DNA from: a virus
Strand: one strand, 5' to 3'
IMG/VR virus record: IMGVR_UViG_3300025093_000034
Span: 1-48,780 of that record
Length of the DNA stretch: 48,780 nt
Every line of letters starts with the position of its first letter. Position 1 is the stretch's first letter. This document shows, one piece after another, positions 23,140-32,770 of the stretch. The position numbers were made by a program, and so were the translations under genes. The notes beneath the pieces are model-generated. The model made no database searches and was not told where the DNA came from. It saw nothing but the letters and a program-made list of their open reading frames with translations.

Positions 23140-23439
23140 ATGAGTGAATTTATACTACGAGGAAATAAGGTGATGCTAGATAAGCCTGAGAAAAAAGAAA
23201 AAGAATCTGATCTAGGAATTATACTTACTGAAGAAATAGAAAAAGAACAAGAAAAAGAGTTAATGAAAGAATGGACTCATTTGAATGTTTTTGCTATCGG
23301 TACAGAAGTACAAGATATAAAGATTGGTGATAAAGTATATGTGCGTACTCAAGCTTTACATAATGCAGAGATTATAGAAATAGATGGTAAGATCAAAATG
23401 ATGGTTATTGTTCATGATATTATAATGATATGGAAATAA
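23140..23439 (+). CDS. GroES-like co-chaperonin
   Basis: 99 aa from the ATG at 23140. The segment NVFAIGTEVQDIKIGDKVYV matches the GroES core beta-barrel, and MVIVHDIIMIWK the terminal strand. The usual mobile loop is replaced by a Glu/Lys-rich stretch (EKEQEKELMKEW at about 40-52), so contact with GroEL may be altered, as with T4 gp31. Phage co-chaperonins help host GroEL fold the large capsid protein, which fits the capsid genes downstream. Overall length is normal for the family. Confidence 0.75.
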   Translation: MSEFILRGNKVMLDKPEKKEKESDLGIILTEEIEKEQEKELMKEWTHLNVFAIGTEVQDIKIGDKVYVRTQALHNAEIIEIDGKIKMMVIVHDIIMIWK

Positions 23440-23633
23440 TAAAGATTATAGTAGCCTTTGTAGGTATTCTTACTTGTTTAATAATAGGTATTATATCTAG
23501 GTCCTTAACTAAAGATATTATGGATCCCAGAACTGATGAAATAATTTCTGATAAAGAAACAAAAATTGCAGGTTACTTAGGATATTTTATGTGTGTAGTA
23601 ATTTTATGTGTATTATACATATTCTTGTTCTAG
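23430..23633 (+). CDS. 67-aa two-span membrane protein
   Basis: Two hydrophobic segments (IIVAFVGILTCLIIGII and YFMCVVILCVLYIFLF) separated by a short acidic loop (MDPRTDEIISDKE). It starts inside the GroES-like gene (10-nt overlap) and ends in the first of two hairpins. Holin-like by shape, but the clear lysis cassette is elsewhere. Confidence 0.65.
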   Translation: MEIIKIIVAFVGILTCLIIGIISRSLTKDIMDPRTDEIISDKETKIAGYLGYFMCVVILCVLYIFLF

Positions 23634-23674
23634 AGATAATGTGACCCATCCAAGTTTATTCACGCATTATCTCT
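23632..23674 (+). other. Hairpin next to terminator
   Basis: A 10-bp perfect stem (AGAGATAATG with CATTATCTCT) with a 23-nt loop, starting in the stop codon of the membrane gene. It abuts the terminator hairpin and may protect the 3' end or serve the minus direction. Confidence 0.65.
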
Positions 23675-23706
23675 AAGCCCTTAGTTTTTTAGCTGAGGGC
23701 TTTTTT
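23675..23706 (+). terminator. Rho-independent terminator
   Basis: AAGCCCTTAG pairs with CTGAGGGCTT (one T-G) around an 8-nt loop, followed by TTTTTT. It ends the secreted/GroES/membrane gene group; the following 93 nt hold TATATTATA at 23724-23732 as a possible promoter of the tail genes. Confidence 0.9.
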
Positions 23707-23799
23707 ATTACGTAAATTTTTATTATATTATAACTGTATATTTATAAATTTCTATTCATTTGATTAGTGATAAACTAATAATTAAAAAAATAAAATAAA

Positions 23800-24048
23800 A
23801 TGGCAACTATAAAAGAATTTCAAAATGTAGATAATCCAAAAGGAGTTATATATGAATATAAGTCTAGATTAACTCAAATGTGGCAATATGCTAATAGATC
23901 TGTTAGCAAGTTTTTATTTGATGCAGGAACACAGACTTCTAAAAAAGTATATGCCGATAATGCAGCAGCTATCGCAGGAGGTTTAAAACCTGGTGATTGG
24001 TATGTAACCGAAAGTGGTACAGACTATATTGTTAAAATTGTAAAATAA
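23800..24048 (+). CDS. 82-aa hypothetical protein, tail region
   Basis: Compact alpha/beta protein ending GDWYVTESGTDYIVKIVK. First gene of the fibre block, one nucleotide before the collagen-like gene. Possibly a small structural component; not recognised. Confidence 0.6.
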   Translation: MATIKEFQNVDNPKGVIYEYKSRLTQMWQYANRSVSKFLFDAGTQTSKKVYADNAAAIAGGLKPGDWYVTESGTDYIVKIVK

Positions 24049-24049
24049 A

Positions 24050-24943
24050 ATGTTAAGGAATCTTACAAATTTTTTTAGTATCCTAAAAAGAGTAGGTAAT
24101 AAAAAAGTACTAGAAAATGATGATGTTATTCCATTAGGTACAAGAGATCCTAAATTTGATGGAGGTTATAAACCTAATTTTATAAAGTATTCTGATTTAG
24201 AAGCTCAAATGGCAGCTGGCGCAGTAGGACCTCAAGGTCCTGCAGGTGCTACAGGTCCACAAGGTATACAAGGTGATCCAGGTCCAGCAGGTCCAGTAGG
24301 TGCAGCAGGATTAGTATTTACAGGTACTTGGAGTGAACTTACAACTTATGCAGCAGGAGACGTTGTATTTTATAATGGTTCTAGTTATGTTGCAGCAAAT
24401 GCAGTTGGACCATCAGCTACTCCTCCTGATACAGATACTGCTAACTGGGATTTCCTAGCATTACAAGGTTTAGAAGGACCTCAAGGACCATCAACTCCTT
24501 ACTTTTATCTTAGCGGTGCTATAACTATAGATACTTTAGCAGATACAATGTATGGTAGTATACTTATTCCTGCTAATACTTATACAGGTACAGAAGCTCT
24601 TACAGTATCTGCACAGTTTGCCAAAATTGCAGGATTCAGTGGATTTCCAACATTTTGGATAAATACTGCAAATACATTAACAGGAGCTACATTACTAGGT
24701 AGTGCTAGACTAACTTCTACACAAAGATATGGAGGTATGATTAGAACATTTTACATAGATGGAACTAACTTATATGTATATCCTAATGGTGCTGGTGTTT
24801 ATGCTTTGTCAGATAATACAGCTACCACTAATGCAGGACAGACTGAAACTGTAGATTGGACAGTAGATCAATACTTTATATTTGCAGGAAGAGTTAGTAT
24901 AGCAGGACAAACTTTATTGTTCAGAGGAGCAAAAATTTATTAA
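24050..24943 (+). CDS. Collagen-like tail fibre protein
   Basis: 297 aa. Residues about 60-88 are Gly-X-Y repeats (GPQGPAGATGPQG) that would form a collagen-like trimer stalk. A carbohydrate-binding module-like segment follows (FTGTWSELTTYAAGDVVFYN to about 140), then a second short GPQGPS and a C-terminal beta-rich domain. This is the design of adhesive fibres in phages. It probably projects from the virion and contacts host sugars. Confidence 0.75.
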   Translation: MLRNLTNFFSILKRVGNKKVLENDDVIPLGTRDPKFDGGYKPNFIKYSDLEAQMAAGAVGPQGPAGATGPQGIQGDPGPAGPVGAAGLVFTGTWSELTTYAAGDVVFYNGSSYVAANAVGPSATPPDTDTANWDFLALQGLEGPQGPSTPYFYLSGAITIDTLADTMYGSILIPANTYTGTEALTVSAQFAKIAGFSGFPTFWINTANTLTGATLLGSARLTSTQRYGGMIRTFYIDGTNLYVYPNGAGVYALSDNTATTNAGQTETVDWTVDQYFIFAGRVSIAGQTLLFRGAKIY

Positions 24944-24961
24944 AACTAAAATTAAAACAAA

Positions 24962-25612
24962 ATGTCAAATAGTATTGGAAACTTAAAAAATAGTGGTCTC
25001 AAAGGTAATAATTGGCCTTGGCAATACAAGATGCTCCAAGGGTTGCAAGGTATTATTGATGTAATATCTTCTACAGCTAATGGATCAGAGTATGAAGCTA
25101 AAGTTGTAAACATTGATTGCCCAGGTGACCCAGGTGACCCATTTACTGGAGAAAGAGTATACTTAGAAGTAAGAACTTGGAATACTGTAACGGGTGGTTT
25201 TACTGACATTGCATATTATGAACCAGGAGATATTAATAATCCTCTTCTTCCTGCAGATGTGGCTAACTGTACTATAACTTATGCTGAATCAGAAGTACCT
25301 TACACTTTAGGTCAAAAAATTATGGCCGAATCTGTTCCTGTTACTTTAGCTAGTGATCAATTAGGTATAGCAAGAACACCAGGAATGTTAAGAGCAACTG
25401 GAGCAGGACCACTAGATCTTGTAACTGTTGTAGGATCTAACTTATATTCAGTATCTGTAGCTAATGTAGGAGCAACTGATGCAACTGTATTAGGATCAAC
25501 TATTAAACCTAATGAGTCACTAAACTTTAATGCAGATGCAGTAAATAACTTCTTTACTACATTTACATATGATCCATTAACGTCAGAATTATTGTTCATT
25601 TACGTAATCTAA
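24962..25612 (+). CDS. Putative virion structural protein
   Basis: 216 aa. SVPVTLASDQ near the middle is a phrase seen in many phage tail or capsid-decoration proteins, here with beta-rich flanks and no signal peptide. It stands between the collagen-like and LamG proteins. Role inferred from position. Confidence 0.6.
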   Translation: MSNSIGNLKNSGLKGNNWPWQYKMLQGLQGIIDVISSTANGSEYEAKVVNIDCPGDPGDPFTGERVYLEVRTWNTVTGGFTDIAYYEPGDINNPLLPADVANCTITYAESEVPYTLGQKIMAESVPVTLASDQLGIARTPGMLRATGAGPLDLVTVVGSNLYSVSVANVGATDATVLGSTIKPNESLNFNADAVNNFFTTFTYDPLTSELLFIYVI

Positions 25613-25617
25613 TACTA

Positions 25618-27081
25618 ATGGCAGTAATATTAGGAGGTCCAGGTATTTTTTTAGGAGGAGCAAGTGCTCCACCAGCACCTCCTTTTGTCAATGAGTATTC
25701 AATGACATTTGATGAAACTGATTTGATTCAAGTTGGTACATCATCTCTTGGAATTACATCTGCAATCACAGTTTCTGCATGGGTAAAAATACCAACAACC
25801 AACACTGGAGGTGGAGGAACAAACATTCAATCAATAATTTGTGAGGACACAACAAGTGGAGGTCAAAGAAATTGGAATTTGTCTTGGAGAGGTACTGGAT
25901 TTAATTATTTTCAATGGTCAATTTGGAATACTGATTTGTCAGCAACAACAATCACCAGTACTGGCATAGTTCCAAATGATGGTTTTTGGCATCATGTTAT
26001 GGGGACATATGATGGGACATCTGGAGCGAATGGAATGAAGTTATATATTGACGGTGTGTTAAATGCTCAAGGAACTGCAACAAGCACTGGAATAAATTCA
26101 AACACTGGAAGTGAGGCAACAATTGGAGCTCTGACTGGTGGTGGAGGAAGATATTTTTTAGGTGAGATTGATTCTGTTGCTGTTTGGGATAGTGATGAGA
26201 GTTCAAATATCAATAGCATATATTCATCATCTGGAGTTCCAGATATCAGCTCACTGAATCCATTAAGCTGGTGGAGGATGGGAGATGGAGATTCATTTGT
26301 TTCACCGAATTGGACATTCTTTGACAATGGTTCTGGTGGTAATGATGCAACATCAACAACACTACCAGAGGCAGCAAGATTACCAATTACTGCAAATTCA
26401 TATAGTCAAAACAGTTTTGTATTTGATGGAACTGATTTTGTGACAATGGGCAATCCAGCAAGTTTACAAATTACAGGTAACATTACTTTGAGTGCTTGGG
26501 TTCAAACAAGTTATAGTGCAGACGTTCAAGTCATTATTGGTAAAGATGGCATTAATACAGGACAAAGAAGTTATTTGTTAAATGTTGCAACAAGTGGAAT
26601 ACCAGCATTTTACATTTTTACAAGTTCAGGACAAAAAAACGTTCAAGGACTTACAACAATAAATGATGGAAATTGGCATCATATAATGGCTGTAAATGAT
26701 GGAACGGATTTGAAAATATATATAGACGGCACATTAAATAATACAACTGTCGGAGGTGGTGACACAATGCTAAATGGAGCTATTGATTTTAACATAGGAA
26801 GAAGACAAGCCGCAGCCGCAAATAGAGATTATTTTGTCGGCAACATTGATGAGGTTTATGTTTGGGACAATGATCAATCTGGAAACATCTCCACAATTTA
26901 TGGGAATGGAGTTCCAACAGATATCTCATCTCTCAATCCATTAGGTCATTGGAGGTTTGGTGAAACTGATGTATTTACAACATCATGGACATTTGTTGAC
27001 CAGGGTAGTGGAGGCAATGATGGGACATCAACGACATTCCCAGAGTCAGCAAAAACTGGAGATCAACCTTATGTAATATAA
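25618..27081 (+). CDS. Tail protein with two LamG-like lectin domains
   Basis: 487 aa. Two tandem LamG/concanavalin-type units (about 22-240 and 260-470) share the pattern AITVSAWV or ITLSAWVQ, then WHHVM-(T/V)-DGT, KLYIDG, IGAL/IGRR and DSVAVWD or DEVYVWD. These are sugar-binding jelly rolls, suiting a receptor-binding fibre. The nucleotide style (more TGG, GGG and CTG words) differs a little from neighbours, which may mean recent exchange of the host-recognition module. Confidence 0.8.
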   Translation: MAVILGGPGIFLGGASAPPAPPFVNEYSMTFDETDLIQVGTSSLGITSAITVSAWVKIPTTNTGGGGTNIQSIICEDTTSGGQRNWNLSWRGTGFNYFQWSIWNTDLSATTITSTGIVPNDGFWHHVMGTYDGTSGANGMKLYIDGVLNAQGTATSTGINSNTGSEATIGALTGGGGRYFLGEIDSVAVWDSDESSNINSIYSSSGVPDISSLNPLSWWRMGDGDSFVSPNWTFFDNGSGGNDATSTTLPEAARLPITANSYSQNSFVFDGTDFVTMGNPASLQITGNITLSAWVQTSYSADVQVIIGKDGINTGQRSYLLNVATSGIPAFYIFTSSGQKNVQGLTTINDGNWHHIMAVNDGTDLKIYIDGTLNNTTVGGGDTMLNGAIDFNIGRRQAAAANRDYFVGNIDEVYVWDNDQSGNISTIYGNGVPTDISSLNPLGHWRFGETDVFTTSWTFVDQGSGGNDGTSTTFPESAKTGDQPYVI

Positions 27082-27099
27082 AAAATAAAAAATAAGATT

Positions 27100-27360
27100 A
27101 TGCACAACTATCCAAAAGACTGGAAATATGGAATCACAAACGCAAGTGATTTATCAAATATAGATTTTACACAAGTATATCCAACAGATCAGAGTGGTTT
27201 GAGATATTCAGTGGATGTAAGTCAATTTGTCATCAAATGGGAGCAAGATCATGAGCCATCATTCATCACTGATGGATCTGTTGTGCCAGTATCAATATTA
27301 TCTCACGCAGATTGTTTATCTTTGATGAGCACTCCACAATGGTCAGAAGATATAGAATAA
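27100..27360 (+). CDS. 86-aa hypothetical tail-region protein
   Basis: Aromatic, acidic, beta-rich, no membrane span. It follows the LamG gene with the same base style and may be its chaperone or tip. Not recognised. Confidence 0.6.
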   Translation: MHNYPKDWKYGITNASDLSNIDFTQVYPTDQSGLRYSVDVSQFVIKWEQDHEPSFITDGSVVPVSILSHADCLSLMSTPQWSEDIE

Positions 27361-27375
27361 AATAAAAAAATTAAA

Positions 27376-28575
27376 ATGAGTACTTTAATAAATTTAGCAG
27401 GTAGTGGATCATCATTAGCAACAGGAATAATAGGCATACCTGATGGTTCAGGTTGGTATACTTTCTATGCTAGTCTAGATGCTGCTATGACTGCTGCAGT
27501 TAGTGGAGACACTATAGTTTTCTTTGACGATTATAGAGAAACAGCATCTGTTGCTCTTACATATAAAGACGGTGTAGATATCAATCTTAATGGACACACT
27601 TATGAATATTCTAATGCTGACAACTCTGATACTTTAACAGATGGTGGTGTTGCTGCTACAATAAGTATTTATAATGGTGTTATTAAAAGAGCTGGTGCTG
27701 GAACTCCAAGTTTTAATGTAGCTGTAACTTTAAGATTATCTAATGCAGGTACAACTGTAAATTTAAATGGAGTTGACATAGTAGCAGAAGGCGGTTCTTG
27801 TACATTAAGAGCTGAACCAGGAATAGTAAATGGAGGAAACTTCAAACAAGTTGGAGCAAGTAGTACGTATGGATTAAGTACAAATGGTGGAGAATTAAAC
27901 AACATTAGTTTTTATGGAGAAGAAAGAGAAGCTCGTATTGAAGGAGGTACTATAGCTATAAATTCTACTTTTAGAAGTGATGGTCTTTATGCATTATATG
28001 TACTTACTGGACAAGCAATTAATTGCACTGGTTATTCTACTGCTAGTTATGGTATATATATTGGAAATGCAGGTCAAGCATTAAACTGTACAGGTTATTC
28101 TGAAGCAGATAATGGTATCCGATCACAAACAGCTAATAGTCAAATTCACAATTGTGTAGGAAGATCAAGTGCAGGAGCTGCTATATATAATACAGGATTA
28201 TGTATAAATTCTTCTGCATATTCTACAGCTGGTTATGGCATACAAAGTACTGCAGCATCTTTTATAGAGGGGAGTACAGCATGGACTAGTGCATCTATAG
28301 GTGTATACACAGCAGGTCCAGTATCTAATATATCTTCTAATTGTCAGTGGAATAGTGCTGGTGGACATGCTTTTGGAATAGCTGCTAACGGAGCTAAAAT
28401 AATTAATTGTACTGCAAGAGTACGTAATACTGGTGCATTTGCAGTAAACTTTGCAGGATTTACAGGTTTTGTTACAGGTGTTTCTGGACAAGGAATGAGT
28501 GCCTTACTTAGCGCACCAGCTCAAAACACCCAAGTAAATACAGAAGATAACTTTGGAAATATACTAATAGGATAA
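27376..28575 (+). CDS. Beta-helix tail fibre protein
   Basis: 399 aa. The first 60 residues are a small capping domain (WYTFYASLDAAMTAAVSGDT). From about 70 the chain has regular short turns with repeats of the type NCTGYS-(T/E)A-YGI(Y/R) near 220-300, diagnostic of a right-handed parallel beta-helix. Such proteins are trimeric fibres or polysaccharide-binding or -cleaving spikes. No lyase residues can be named. Confidence 0.75.
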   Translation: MSTLINLAGSGSSLATGIIGIPDGSGWYTFYASLDAAMTAAVSGDTIVFFDDYRETASVALTYKDGVDINLNGHTYEYSNADNSDTLTDGGVAATISIYNGVIKRAGAGTPSFNVAVTLRLSNAGTTVNLNGVDIVAEGGSCTLRAEPGIVNGGNFKQVGASSTYGLSTNGGELNNISFYGEEREARIEGGTIAINSTFRSDGLYALYVLTGQAINCTGYSTASYGIYIGNAGQALNCTGYSEADNGIRSQTANSQIHNCVGRSSAGAAIYNTGLCINSSAYSTAGYGIQSTAASFIEGSTAWTSASIGVYTAGPVSNISSNCQWNSAGGHAFGIAANGAKIINCTARVRNTGAFAVNFAGFTGFVTGVSGQGMSALLSAPAQNTQVNTEDNFGNILIG

Positions 28576-28586
28576 AATAAAATAAA

Positions 28587-28784
28587 ATGGCAAAAGAATT
28601 AAAACAAACAGTAGCTCAAGATAACATAGATGAAATTGTACCTAAAAGAATTATTGTACAATTCAGAGACTCTGATACAGGAGAAGAAGATCAAAAGATT
28701 GTTAACTATGAGGATATGACCGTAGAGTCAAAAGCAATTTATGACACATTTATACAGATGTGTGAAGTTTATATGAATAATTAA
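28587..28784 (+). CDS. 65-aa acidic hypothetical protein
   Basis: Soluble; a beta part (KRIIVQFRDSDTGEEDQKIV) then a helix. It fits between two fibre genes and may be a small assembly factor. Not recognised. Confidence 0.6.
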   Translation: MAKELKQTVAQDNIDEIVPKRIIVQFRDSDTGEEDQKIVNYEDMTVESKAIYDTFIQMCEVYMNN

Positions 28785-28790
28785 TAAGTC

Positions 28791-31244
28791 ATGGCATATA
28801 CAGCATTAAGTTTAGGATATGAGCCGCAAGCAGGTTTTGAATATTCAGGAACTACAGATAGTTCTGCAGATTGGGGATTAGTACCAAATGATAGTTACTT
28901 TTTTGATTTAACAGAAAATCAAGTATTTTACAAAGACTCTGGAGGTAGAATAATTGGAGCATATGATAATGGAAACAGTATACAAGGTTTTGAAAATACT
29001 GTATATGTTGCTAAAAATGGTGATGATGCTACAGGTGCAAGGAATAATGCATCTTTTCCATTTTTAACAATTGGAGCAGCAATAACGGCATCATTAGCAG
29101 GTGATGCAATTTTAGTTTCTCCAGGTACATATGATGAAGAAGGTTTAACACTGCAAGGAAGAACTTTGATAGGTACAGGAGGTTGGGAACATACTGTATT
29201 AGGTGTTGCACCAGCATCTGCAACAACTCACATTGTTACTTTAGATTCAGATGCTTACATACAAGGATTTGGAATAAATGTTCCTCAAACAGCTTTTGCA
29301 GGTATAAACTGTACACAAGCTGGTGGAACAAACTCAATATATGATATATCTTTTTATGGAGATGGTGGAACAGGTACTTCATTAGGTACTGGTATTATTA
29401 GACAAGGTGGAGGTAAAACTATTGGAGCTAATATTAGAGTTGAAAAAGGCGGTATTAAAGAAGTATTTAAAAATATAGCAGGTGTTCTTGCATTAGAAGG
29501 AATACATGTACCACAATCTCAAGGAGATATACAAGATGTATTACTTGTAACAACAGATGATCCTACAGGAGCAGCTCCTACTGTTGCTGGTAGAGCTCAG
29601 TTTTTAGGATTTAACTGTGGTAAAGGTGATAATGGTCCTTTTGGAGTGGGTAATGGTGTTTTAAATATAGTTAGAACAGAAGGAGGTGCTACAGGAGTTA
29701 TACCAAATGCATTAATATTTACAGCAAACTTTTTTAACTCTACCAATGCTGTAGCTGGAACAGGTCAATATGAAAGAATAGAAATACTTGGAGGTAGATT
29801 TGAAAATATTACTGGGTATTCAGTTATATTAGATTTAGGAGGTAATGCTCAAGAAACAGTATATAGAATATCTGCTAATCATCAACCTATATATTTATAT
29901 AGTCCTTTAGCAGCAGCTTTATCAGAATTTTCATTAAACTTTACACAAGAACAAACAAATTCTTTAACTAGTTCTTACAATATATTTGGAGCAGACCAAG
30001 TAGCAATTGGTTTTGCAGAAAGAGGTTCTGATGTAGCTATAGGTAGAGGAGCTCCTTACACTACAGGTATGAAAGTTCTTACTACGGATAATACAGCAGG
30101 TCCAGCATCTGATGGAGGTAATTTTATAGATGTTACAACTGCTGCTGAAAGTAGAGTAGGAAGTACATTTAGTTTTCAAACAAATGTTGCTAATGAAACT
30201 ATTTTAGTAGGTACTCAAAGAGCTGATATAGTTGGAACACCTTTATTTTTCTATGGTATAGAAACTTTTATGGATGCTACCAGTTCTCCATTATCTGACA
30301 TAGTTGCAGAAATATGGGATGGTGCAGCTTGGGTAAATGTTAATTTCCACAGTGTAGCAGAAGATAGAGGATATTCATATGGTAATACTGTATTTTGGAG
30401 AGCAGATATTCTTGAATTAGTTAGATTTAATGTTGATGAAAATACTAGCTGGGCAACAAAAACTATTAACGGTATTGCAGCTAGATGGATGAGGTTTAGA
30501 ATAGTAACTCCAGGAGCATCTAATCCAACTATACAAAGATTTAGACTTATTGAAAGCTCAACTAATATATCTAGAGATGGAGTTCTTTCTAGCTTAGGTC
30601 TTTCTATGTTTAGAAAAAATATATCTCTTAATGGACCTATTTGGACAGGAAATATAACTGGACCAAATACATTAGTAGATTTTGAACAAGATATAGGTGT
30701 AGGTCCTGTGTATACTCACGCTATTAGAACATCTTTATTTGATGCTTTAGGGGTTAGAGCAACAATTCAGCTACCAATACCCGTAGGTACATGTACAGCA
30801 TTTCCATTAGAATTAAGATTAAATTATGGATTTACAAATGCATCTGCTACTGCTATAGATGTAGGTACACCACCTCAAATAACTACTAGAATTACCATAG
30901 TTAAAGCTTCTGGAACTTTAGTAGCTTCTACAGCTGGTGTAATTATACCTGTTTTAAGACAACAAGCCGATGCTACAGATTTAGCTACTGTAGTACCAAT
31001 TACAACTTCTCCTGTAGATTTAATTCCTGAAGGAGCAACAGGTTTGACAGCATATAATGATTTAGTTAATAAAATACATAAAGAAACATTAATTGACAAT
31101 ATAGATATATCTGATGCTTATGAAGAAGATATAATATTAATTGAATTAGAGTATACTCAAGATGACGGAACTACAACTCAAGACATACAACTTTGGTCAT
31201 TAGAGTTATTAGGTGTTGCTCACCAAGACGGTAAGAGTATATGA
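28791..31244 (+). CDS. Large tail appendage protein with pectate-lyase-like beta-helix
   Basis: 817 aa. After a short N-terminal part, YVAKNGDDATGARN, FPFLTIGAAITASLAGDAI and LVSPGTYDEEGLTL form the classic opening of a right-handed beta-helix (DUF1565/pectate-lyase type). The helix runs to about residue 400. The middle and C-terminal parts are beta-rich domains (AEIWDGAAWVNVNFHS) probably for trimerisation and baseplate or tail contacts. It is the largest fibre gene and a strong receptor or depolymerase candidate. Confidence 0.75.
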   Translation: MAYTALSLGYEPQAGFEYSGTTDSSADWGLVPNDSYFFDLTENQVFYKDSGGRIIGAYDNGNSIQGFENTVYVAKNGDDATGARNNASFPFLTIGAAITASLAGDAILVSPGTYDEEGLTLQGRTLIGTGGWEHTVLGVAPASATTHIVTLDSDAYIQGFGINVPQTAFAGINCTQAGGTNSIYDISFYGDGGTGTSLGTGIIRQGGGKTIGANIRVEKGGIKEVFKNIAGVLALEGIHVPQSQGDIQDVLLVTTDDPTGAAPTVAGRAQFLGFNCGKGDNGPFGVGNGVLNIVRTEGGATGVIPNALIFTANFFNSTNAVAGTGQYERIEILGGRFENITGYSVILDLGGNAQETVYRISANHQPIYLYSPLAAALSEFSLNFTQEQTNSLTSSYNIFGADQVAIGFAERGSDVAIGRGAPYTTGMKVLTTDNTAGPASDGGNFIDVTTAAESRVGSTFSFQTNVANETILVGTQRADIVGTPLFFYGIETFMDATSSPLSDIVAEIWDGAAWVNVNFHSVAEDRGYSYGNTVFWRADILELVRFNVDENTSWATKTINGIAARWMRFRIVTPGASNPTIQRFRLIESSTNISRDGVLSSLGLSMFRKNISLNGPIWTGNITGPNTLVDFEQDIGVGPVYTHAIRTSLFDALGVRATIQLPIPVGTCTAFPLELRLNYGFTNASATAIDVGTPPQITTRITIVKASGTLVASTAGVIIPVLRQQADATDLATVVPITTSPVDLIPEGATGLTAYNDLVNKIHKETLIDNIDISDAYEEDIILIELEYTQDDGTTTQDIQLWSLELLGVAHQDGKSI

Positions 31245-31495
31245 TAACATTTATTACAGTTTACTTATTAAGTTTTACTGTAGTTTTGTATATTGCATCA
31301 TTATTTATAAAAAAAATGAGAGATTTAAAAGAGTATCTAATAATTATAATTTATTATTTAGTAGGTGTTAGTGCCATATTATCAATGACTCATGAAAGCA
31401 TTTATATAAAACTTTTAGGATTGTGTATGGGTATTTATCTGATCTATCATGTGTTTACACAATCTTATGAAGAAAAAGACAATGAAAATAATTGA
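31241..31495 (+). CDS. 84-aa membrane protein, three spans
   Basis: Three hydrophobic segments (TVYLLSFTVVLYIASLF, YLIIIIYYLVGVSAIL, LLGLCMGIYLIYHVF) and a short acidic tail. It overlaps the fibre stop by 4 nt. A holin-like or inner-membrane protein; unknown. Confidence 0.65.
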   Translation: MITFITVYLLSFTVVLYIASLFIKKMRDLKEYLIIIIYYLVGVSAILSMTHESIYIKLLGLCMGIYLIYHVFTQSYEEKDNENN

Positions 31496-32372
31496 ACACG
31501 CTGAAAATATTCATGAAATAAAATTAACAGGAAGTAAAACTAAGGTAGCAATGCTATCAGACATTCATTGGGACAATCCTAGATGTGATTGGGAACTACT
31601 AAAAAAAGATTTAGACTACTGCGTACAAGAATCTATACCAATCATGATTAATGGGGATATGTTTTGCTTAATGCAAGGTAGAGGTGATAATAGAAGAAGT
31701 AAATCAGCAATACGTCCAGAACATAATAACTCAAGATATTTAGATTCAATTGTAGATACAGCTGTTGATTGGTGGTCGCCATATTCACATTTACTTACTG
31801 TAATAGGCTATGGAAACCATGAGACGGCTATAATTAAGTACCAAGAAACAGATATATTAAAAAGATTTGTAAAACTTCTTAATATAAAAAACCATACAAA
31901 AGTTTGTGCTGGAGGTTATGGTGGTTGGGTTATAGTTAATAGTGTACTGCGTACTAAGCCATGTGGCAAAAAAGAAACTAGAAACTGCAAAATAAAGTAT
32001 TTTCACGGCTCAGGTGGAGGTGGTGTAGTTACTAAAGGTGCATTAAATTTAACAAGAGCATTAGAAATGTACGAAGACTTTGATGTATTTACTATGGGTC
32101 ATATACATGAGAATGCAGCAAGAAATGATGTTAGAGACGTAGTAGTTTTAGGCAGCACTTCTTATAGACATGTTCAAAAACAACTTCATATGATGCTGAC
32201 AGGTTGCTATAAAGAGGAATATGGATCAGGGAGCAAGGGGTGGCATGTAGAAAGAGGAGCACCTATAAAACCTACAGGTGGGCGTATTTTAGAGATCAGT
32301 TATAAAAGAAATCAAGAAAATAAAAAAGATATTTATATCAAACAAGTAGATAGTTACAAATTTCCAATATAA
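31482..32372 (+). CDS. Calcineurin-like metallophosphoesterase
   Basis: 296 aa from the ATG at 31482, overlapping the previous gene by 14 nt; a longer in-frame start at 31449 is less likely. Motifs are in order: DIH (27-29), GD (58-59), GNHE (111-114) and GHIH near 211, the two-metal site of phosphoesterases. Between tail and lysis genes it may process nucleotides or a signalling molecule, or cleave envelope phosphoesters; the substrate cannot be told. Confidence 0.8.
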   Translation: MKIIEHAENIHEIKLTGSKTKVAMLSDIHWDNPRCDWELLKKDLDYCVQESIPIMINGDMFCLMQGRGDNRRSKSAIRPEHNNSRYLDSIVDTAVDWWSPYSHLLTVIGYGNHETAIIKYQETDILKRFVKLLNIKNHTKVCAGGYGGWVIVNSVLRTKPCGKKETRNCKIKYFHGSGGGGVVTKGALNLTRALEMYEDFDVFTMGHIHENAARNDVRDVVVLGSTSYRHVQKQLHMMLTGCYKEEYGSGSKGWHVERGAPIKPTGGRILEISYKRNQENKKDIYIKQVDSYKFPI

Positions 32373-32404
32373 ATACTACGTATTTCTATGTATATTTAAA
32401 TATT

Positions 32405-32421
32405 TTTTGTATATTATATAT
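32405..32421 (+). promoter_or_regulatory. AT-rich motif upstream of lysis cassette
   Basis: TTTTGTATATTATATAT, matching the copies at 42461 and 48492 in TTTWGTATATTA. It lies 23 nt before the holin start, in the only larger gap of this region. Confidence 0.45.
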
Positions 32422-32443
32422 TATATATTTATTTAAATGAGCA

Positions 32444-32770
32444 ATGGAAGTTACAAGTATGCAAATAGGTTTTGATGCATTAGTGTCAATTCTATCGGCT
32501 TTAATAGGTGCTTTAACGGTATGGTTTACTTTAAAAAATAAAGTAGCAATTCAACAAATAGTTTTGGAAAGTTTACAAAAAGAAATAAATGATGTAAAAT
32601 CTGATAAAAAAGATAACAATATGTTATTGCATAAAAGAATTGATGAGCTTTCTTCTAAAGTAGATACTAACAGAGAAAAAAATGATCAGGCACTTGCAGA
32701 TATAGTCAAAGAAATGGCAGCTATGGAACTTAGAATTATCAATGCCATTAATGGTAAAGAAGATAAATGA
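32444..32770 (+). CDS. Holin-like protein with coiled coil
   Basis: 108 aa. One membrane span at about 8-28 (ALVSILSALIGALTVWFTL) then a long charged coiled coil (KEINDVKSDKKDNNMLLHKR). This shape is typical of class III-like holins or antiholins. It opens the lysis cassette behind an AT-rich promoter motif. Confidence 0.65.
   Translation: MEVTSMQIGFDALVSILSALIGALTVWFTLKNKVAIQQIVLESLQKEINDVKSDKKDNNMLLHKRIDELSSKVDTNREKNDQALADIVKEMAAMELRIINAINGKEDK

Noticed and set aside
24952-25599. Minus-strand frames opposite the fibre genes
   Set aside because: Shadows of well-supported plus-strand genes with no domain of their own.
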